Positions 59,266 to 64,000 of a DNA stretch of 64,000 bases are shown here, one piece after another. Made by a program: the position numbers and the translations under genes. The stretch spans positions 624,899,740 through 624,963,739 of the forward strand of contig NC_081415.1 in NCBI RefSeq assembly GCF_030272615.1. Direction: 5' to 3'. The notes under the pieces were generated by a model. The model worked only from the letters and a program-made list of their open reading frames with translations. It was not told where the DNA came from and did not search any database. Numbering within the stretch: position 1 is the first letter of the stretch; each line of letters opens with the position of its first letter. This DNA comes from Cryptomeria japonica (taxonomy: Eukaryota; Streptophyta; Pinopsida; Cupressales; Cupressaceae).

Positions 59266-60309
59266 TTTCCCTACTAAAAATAATTGAAATAGGTGAAATT
59301 GCTCATGTTTCCTTGGAGTTAGCTTCATCTATGTACTTTGAACTTTCTTAAAATTTGACTCTTTATTTGGCTTGCATGTAGTTGTAATACCCTTAGAATA
59401 TGTAGCATGATGTATCATACACTACTTATTTTTTATTACCATTCTTTCATGGCACATGTGTAATAGGGTGAACGTAAGGAGCTCCTAAAGACATGCAAAT
59501 ATCCAATCACTTGATGTGGATTAGGACTTTATAATATTACATATAAAAGCATTTGGATCCATCATTATATGATTATTATGTCTTGTAAATTATTGATTCT
59601 TTTCTTTATATTTCATGTCATTGTTCTTCTTTATAAATTTCTACACATCCTAAAAATTAAATTATCTTCTATATGGAGACCATTTTGTTTCTTAGCAAAA
59701 GTTTGCGAATCAAAAAGATGTAAAGCTTGTATTATATCTATTAATTTTAACTACTTTACTATCATTATTCTACCCATGGTTAACCAAGTAAAATGCTGAA
59801 TCTCTCTAGAGAAGAAATGGAATGAAAAAATGTATACATTCTTTGGATCAACCTTTAGAAGTAAAATAATACATCCCATAGTTTCAACCAATATTCTATT
59901 TGTCATTTTGGGTAGTAACTGTGAACATGTATATATTTATTGTTGGGTATGATAATTTGACGATAATTCATCTATTCTATTATTAAATTGACATGATAGA
60001 TCTATAAAGATGTTATCTCGTTCTATGCCATCTACACAACCTATAACATATAATGACCCATATTAACTATTATGTAAAACCTTATCATCAAAAATATAAT
60101 CATTGCTATCTTTACAATGAGCCATACCCAAAACTGAATCCATTATTGAGCATAATTGAAAATCAAAATGATGCTCAACCATGTCATTTGTATAGTCGTT
60201 TATTATATCGCTACCTAGATGAACTTGTGCATATTAAAATTTCACATTATTGTGGCTATGTGATGGAAGATGACATGTGAATATTTATACATTATGATTA
60301 CGAGGAGCC
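59266..60309. other. Spacer between the R repeats
   Basis: A/T-rich, no gene. It shows no primer site or other sign that the R repeats are LTRs. Confidence 0.4.
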
Positions 60310-63300
60310 ATTCAAGGATTTACAAAGACGCAGATGCAACATAGCTGTAGGTACGTTATATTCATATAAAAATCCAAAATAGAATACAAAATACAAGATT
60401 ATAACAACTGACTGCCATGATATGCTTTAACAATTGTTTCTTTTCTCATTATTCTGCTCACACTAGTGATCATTGTTTCCTTTTCCTATTGTACTAACAA
60501 TACCATTGTTTCCAGATAGACTGATCTGGACTTCTAACTGCAATTTATAAACTCCTTTATTTTTAGTTTTATACAATTCAAAATCTTTACAGCACCTGGA
60601 GATCCATATAAATAATAACAAATAACAAATAATAATAAGAATCATAGTTTTATAAAAACATGAAGATACCAAAAAGCAAAGCATAAAGCTAACATCGAAT
60701 TTGAACAGGAACAAATGATGAATAAATCATTGAAGACGGTGGTCAATTTTTCTAATTTCTTTTCTGATACTTTGCACTGACCCACATATTAAAATATTGG
60801 AGGCATATGGACGTTAGCTTATTGCAACAAATGTCCACTCTGACATCTCATACCATTAAGTTTGATTTTTATATGATTGAAAGCTGGAGTGGATTGCTGG
60901 AAAGCTTTGCATGGATTCGTCTTATTGCTCTGGTGGATCCATTCCTAAATCTAATTATTTTAGATTCACGAGTTGGATTGACAGTGACATTCAATTATAT
61001 GTATGGGATTTAAGTTAATAAATGGAGTGAGTTAGAAAGTTCATGAAAATATTTTTAAGATAGCTCGTAGGAATGGATTCATTAATTTATTGATGTGCTT
61101 TTTCTTTTATATGAAACAAACATTCTTATATTTATAAATATAAATTTTCTAATGATTTCGGTCACTTTTGTCATTATGGTATTGATCTCTACAAGTGTAA
61201 TTTAAATCTTCTCGTAGATCTAAATCTGTAGATATGGATTTGAGTTCTGTTAGATGTATATTTTATTTTTTTTCTTAGTGTTTTCATTTGTATTGACAAA
61301 AATATGATGTATGGAAAAATTGTTTAAGATTTTGTTAGACAAGAGGATTCATCCCTACTGAAATCATTGCTACTAACTCAAAAATACTGAACAAGAGATC
61401 AGACACAATAGACAAATATGCAGTGTCTCTCTAAGTATGGTGATCCAACCAAATGATGCAATGTAGGTGCTCTATTAATACTTCTTCAGTGATCACTTGC
61501 AAAGTGGGAATGAGAATTAATGATTATTTATGGGTGATGTAATGTAAAGTAAGGTTTATCTTTAAATGCAATATTCTCACAGATAAAATAAGAAATATCA
61601 AGTTCAACTTGGTTTATAATAATGAGATGGAAGAGTTCAATCAAGATTAATTTTAATTTTGATTTTTTTTTGGATAATTTATATATCTTTAATTTCATGA
61701 TTTTAAATTTTAATTCAAGTAAATGAATGCGTCTAGTGACTTTGAGAACCAATTCTTACAGTTGTATATAGATGAATTCAAAGAAAGTCTTGTAACATTT
61801 TCTAATTTTTATGCTTAAATGCATCACTGGTATAGTAATTATTATATTATAGATAAACTAGTCCAAATGAACCAAAAATAAACGAAAAAGTATAAGATAT
61901 GCATTTTTCAACTACTAATTTTTTTGCTCCTTTTGACTTGCATCTAAACTACTATGAAGATATATGCAAAGTAAAACAAGAAATCAAAATGAAACTAAAA
62001 TATAGATCAAACACTTATAATGTGTACAAATAAGGGTATCAATGTGGTACATGTTCATTATAATGAGTGATCCATCTTCAAACATACAAAATGAGAATTT
62101 TGGTGAGTAATATGTTGAACTACAACTTTCTTGAAACCTAAAAGATCAAAAATTAAAAAGTACAAAAGTGGTTAAGGTATGCTACTTATATTAGAAATAA
62201 TCTTGATATCAAATAAAAAATAGAGTGGCTTCATTTTAAAATGGAATTGATCATGAGATAGTCATTCCAAGCATACTCATAAAATGACTCTTCCCTTCCC
62301 AATTGATTACATACAACAAAGGCAAGGAATCAGACAAGAAAAGAATAATACATGATCAACTAAAACCATTAATCTTACAAAATGTCAAAATATCATCGCG
62401 TAGTAAATTATTAACAATATAGTAATATATGATATTTAAACCATGTAAAAAAAATTAAGATGCTCACTAATGCTTTCCACAATTAAGAAAAGTAATAAAT
62501 GAAATGAGACATGAATGCTGGATAAGGTTAAATGTAATTATAGAAAATTAAGATGTTAAAATGATCAAGTGTGTTCCTCATAAACATGCACACGATTATA
62601 AGATATAATCATAAACATGTGTAAACATACGATCACAAGATATAAGCATGTAATTATTATTATAAGACGTGATCAACATAATATAGATATTTAAAAATGA
62701 ATGTGATGTAAAAAGATCTCTAATGGATCATGTAGACATAATAGAATATAAGCATGATACATGATATGCAAAAATTTGAAAGATATGATACATAAGATAA
62801 TTCTTAATTTAAAATAATCAAGGTTCACTAAAATAACTTCCATAAATGGGATGCACCTAAATGATGAAACATGACATGTCAAGGATATGAGACAACACAC
62901 ATGATGTAATATGGAAGGTGATATGAGAAATAAATAAGATATGAGAAAAGGAAAAATAAAAAAATCTCAACGAATAATACTTAATAAATAATCTACAAAA
63001 AAATAAAATAAAAGATAATAGATAAGTAAGTCACAACATGTATGGTCTAATACAAAAAATCAAATAAAATTTAACACAAAAAATTCTATTATTTATTTCC
63101 ATATGATGAGATTGATTAACAATCACTTTGGTCATTTGCATCATCTCAAACACTTACAAAGTAATAATAAAAAAACATAGATAAAACAAGGAAAAAGTAA
63201 TAATGAACTACATATGATGTGTTCAAAGTCACTTGTACCAACATGAACCATTGCACCATTCACATGCTATCTATGTACATAACATGAAGGGAAAAAGATA

Positions 63301-63435
63301 AATAGTTATATAAATATCTATATCCATAAAATATCAAAGGTTCAAAGAATGGGGCAAGAATTTTGTCATGCTAAATTAGCTTCATCTTAAATTTTCTAGT
63401 CTAAATATCCTCAAATAGAATTCATGTTACATCTC
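60310..63435. repeat. Direct repeat R, copy 2 (uninterrupted)
   Basis: Collinear with copy 1 and lacking both of its insertions, so it shows the pre-insertion state. About 3.1 kb, strongly A/T-rich. No convincing coding region. Confidence 0.75.
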
Positions 63436-63443
63436 CCTAGGAG

Positions 63444-63585
63444 CACGAGCACACACACACACACACACACAGGTATGTATGTATCCAGTATGTGTATGTA
63501 TGTTTGTATGAATGTATTATATAGATGTATGTATATGGGTATGTTCATTTGTGTGTGTGTGCGTGTGCATGTGTGTGTGGAGGTT
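63444..63585 (+). repeat. CA and GTAT/TG microsatellites
   Basis: A pure (CA)n run near 63449-63471, then degenerate gtatgtat repeats (63473-63540) and a tgtgtgtgtgcg run (63550-63579). Confidence 0.9.
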
Positions 63586-64000
63586 GATAGATTTATCTAG
63601 ATGCCTTGCAATAATGGGTCCCTATAAAATTTAGCACAAGATGTTATTTGGAAATGTACAATATCATTTGGCCTGCCATAGGCCACTGCATATGATATAA
63701 ATAGTAGGTTTCCTAGTCACTTTTTGGTTTCCTTATGGTCTTTGATAAATAGAGAATGCACAACATTCCATCCACAAATAGATGAGAAGAAAATGGTTAT
63801 CAACAACATGATTATATGCAAGATAACACATGACACATTTAGGGAAGTTGTTGATGGCCTAACCTACTATAATTTCTCTTCGATAGCAGTATTTTTGTGG
63901 TTCAATTCTAAGTTGTAAATCCTCTTTACAACTATGATGCTTATTGAAAAATTGAAAACTAAACCCTCTTGGTTAAGCACAACCCTTGCTCTAGAATATC
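63586..64000. other. Non-coding right end
   Basis: No gene or element was recognised; the 64-codon open frame at 63724 has no known features. Confidence 0.3.

Noticed and set aside
52790-63435. R repeats as a pair of 3.1-kb LTRs around a 1-kb interior
   Set aside because: No matching 5-bp flanks, no primer binding site and no polypurine tract could be found.
1-64000. CRISPR arrays, rRNA genes, complete tRNA genes, bacterial operons
   Set aside because: None seen. The 41-44 bp repeats at 31168-31512 have diverged units without conserved repeats and unique spacers, so they are not CRISPR.

Overview
The window is plant nuclear repeat DNA. Old, heavily decayed Ty1/copia, Ty3/gypsy, LINE, hAT-like and TIR elements lie nested inside one another, and no intact host gene is visible. 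The density of old elements, very long LTRs and non-autonomous families suggests a gymnosperm, probably a conifer. That is an inference; the sequence does not identify the species.

Layout. (1) Bases 1-28,547 are mostly one minus-strand Ty3/gypsy-type element, called GypX here. It has multi-kilobase LTRs and an internal region that shows only gag. Its 3' LTR (3609-12546, left end outside the window) carries two copia insertions: element A (1-3608, minus, gag-protease only) and Copia1 (5053-11740, plus, full length but dead). Its gag is split by element B (14300-16878, minus, about 2.6 kb, no coding capacity). Its 5' LTR (about 17706-28547) carries a TIR DNA transposon. A tandem duplication of about 5.0 kb (15791-20793 and 20794-27131) then copied part of element B, the gag start, the primer binding site, half of the LTR and most of the transposon. 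The second unit later received a 1334-bp solo LTR with a 5-bp target duplication.

(2) Bases 28,548-44,330 hold DNA-transposon-like material. There is a decayed minus-strand gene with candidate introns; three loci sharing a 41-44 bp GGCGAAT-type repeat, one of them a clean insertion with a 10-bp target duplication; a long broken plus-strand ORF of unknown family with a G-patch and a coiled coil (34598-39500); and a decayed hAT-like transposase (40330-43021, minus) with a partial second copy.

(3) Bases 44,326-50,130 hold a copia LTR fragment and a copia gag split by a 4028-bp solo LTR (45693-49720, target duplication GGATT).

(4) Bases 50,130-64,000 contain a probable tRNA-derived SINE and a diverged pair of roughly 3.1-kb direct repeats (52790-59265 and 60310-63435). 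The first copy is interrupted by a LINE ORF1 fragment and an unidentified insertion. CA/GTAT microsatellites follow near the end.

Nothing here works as a pathway. The value lies in the insertion chronology, which duplicated empty and filled sites allow to be read directly, and in several families that I cannot name.
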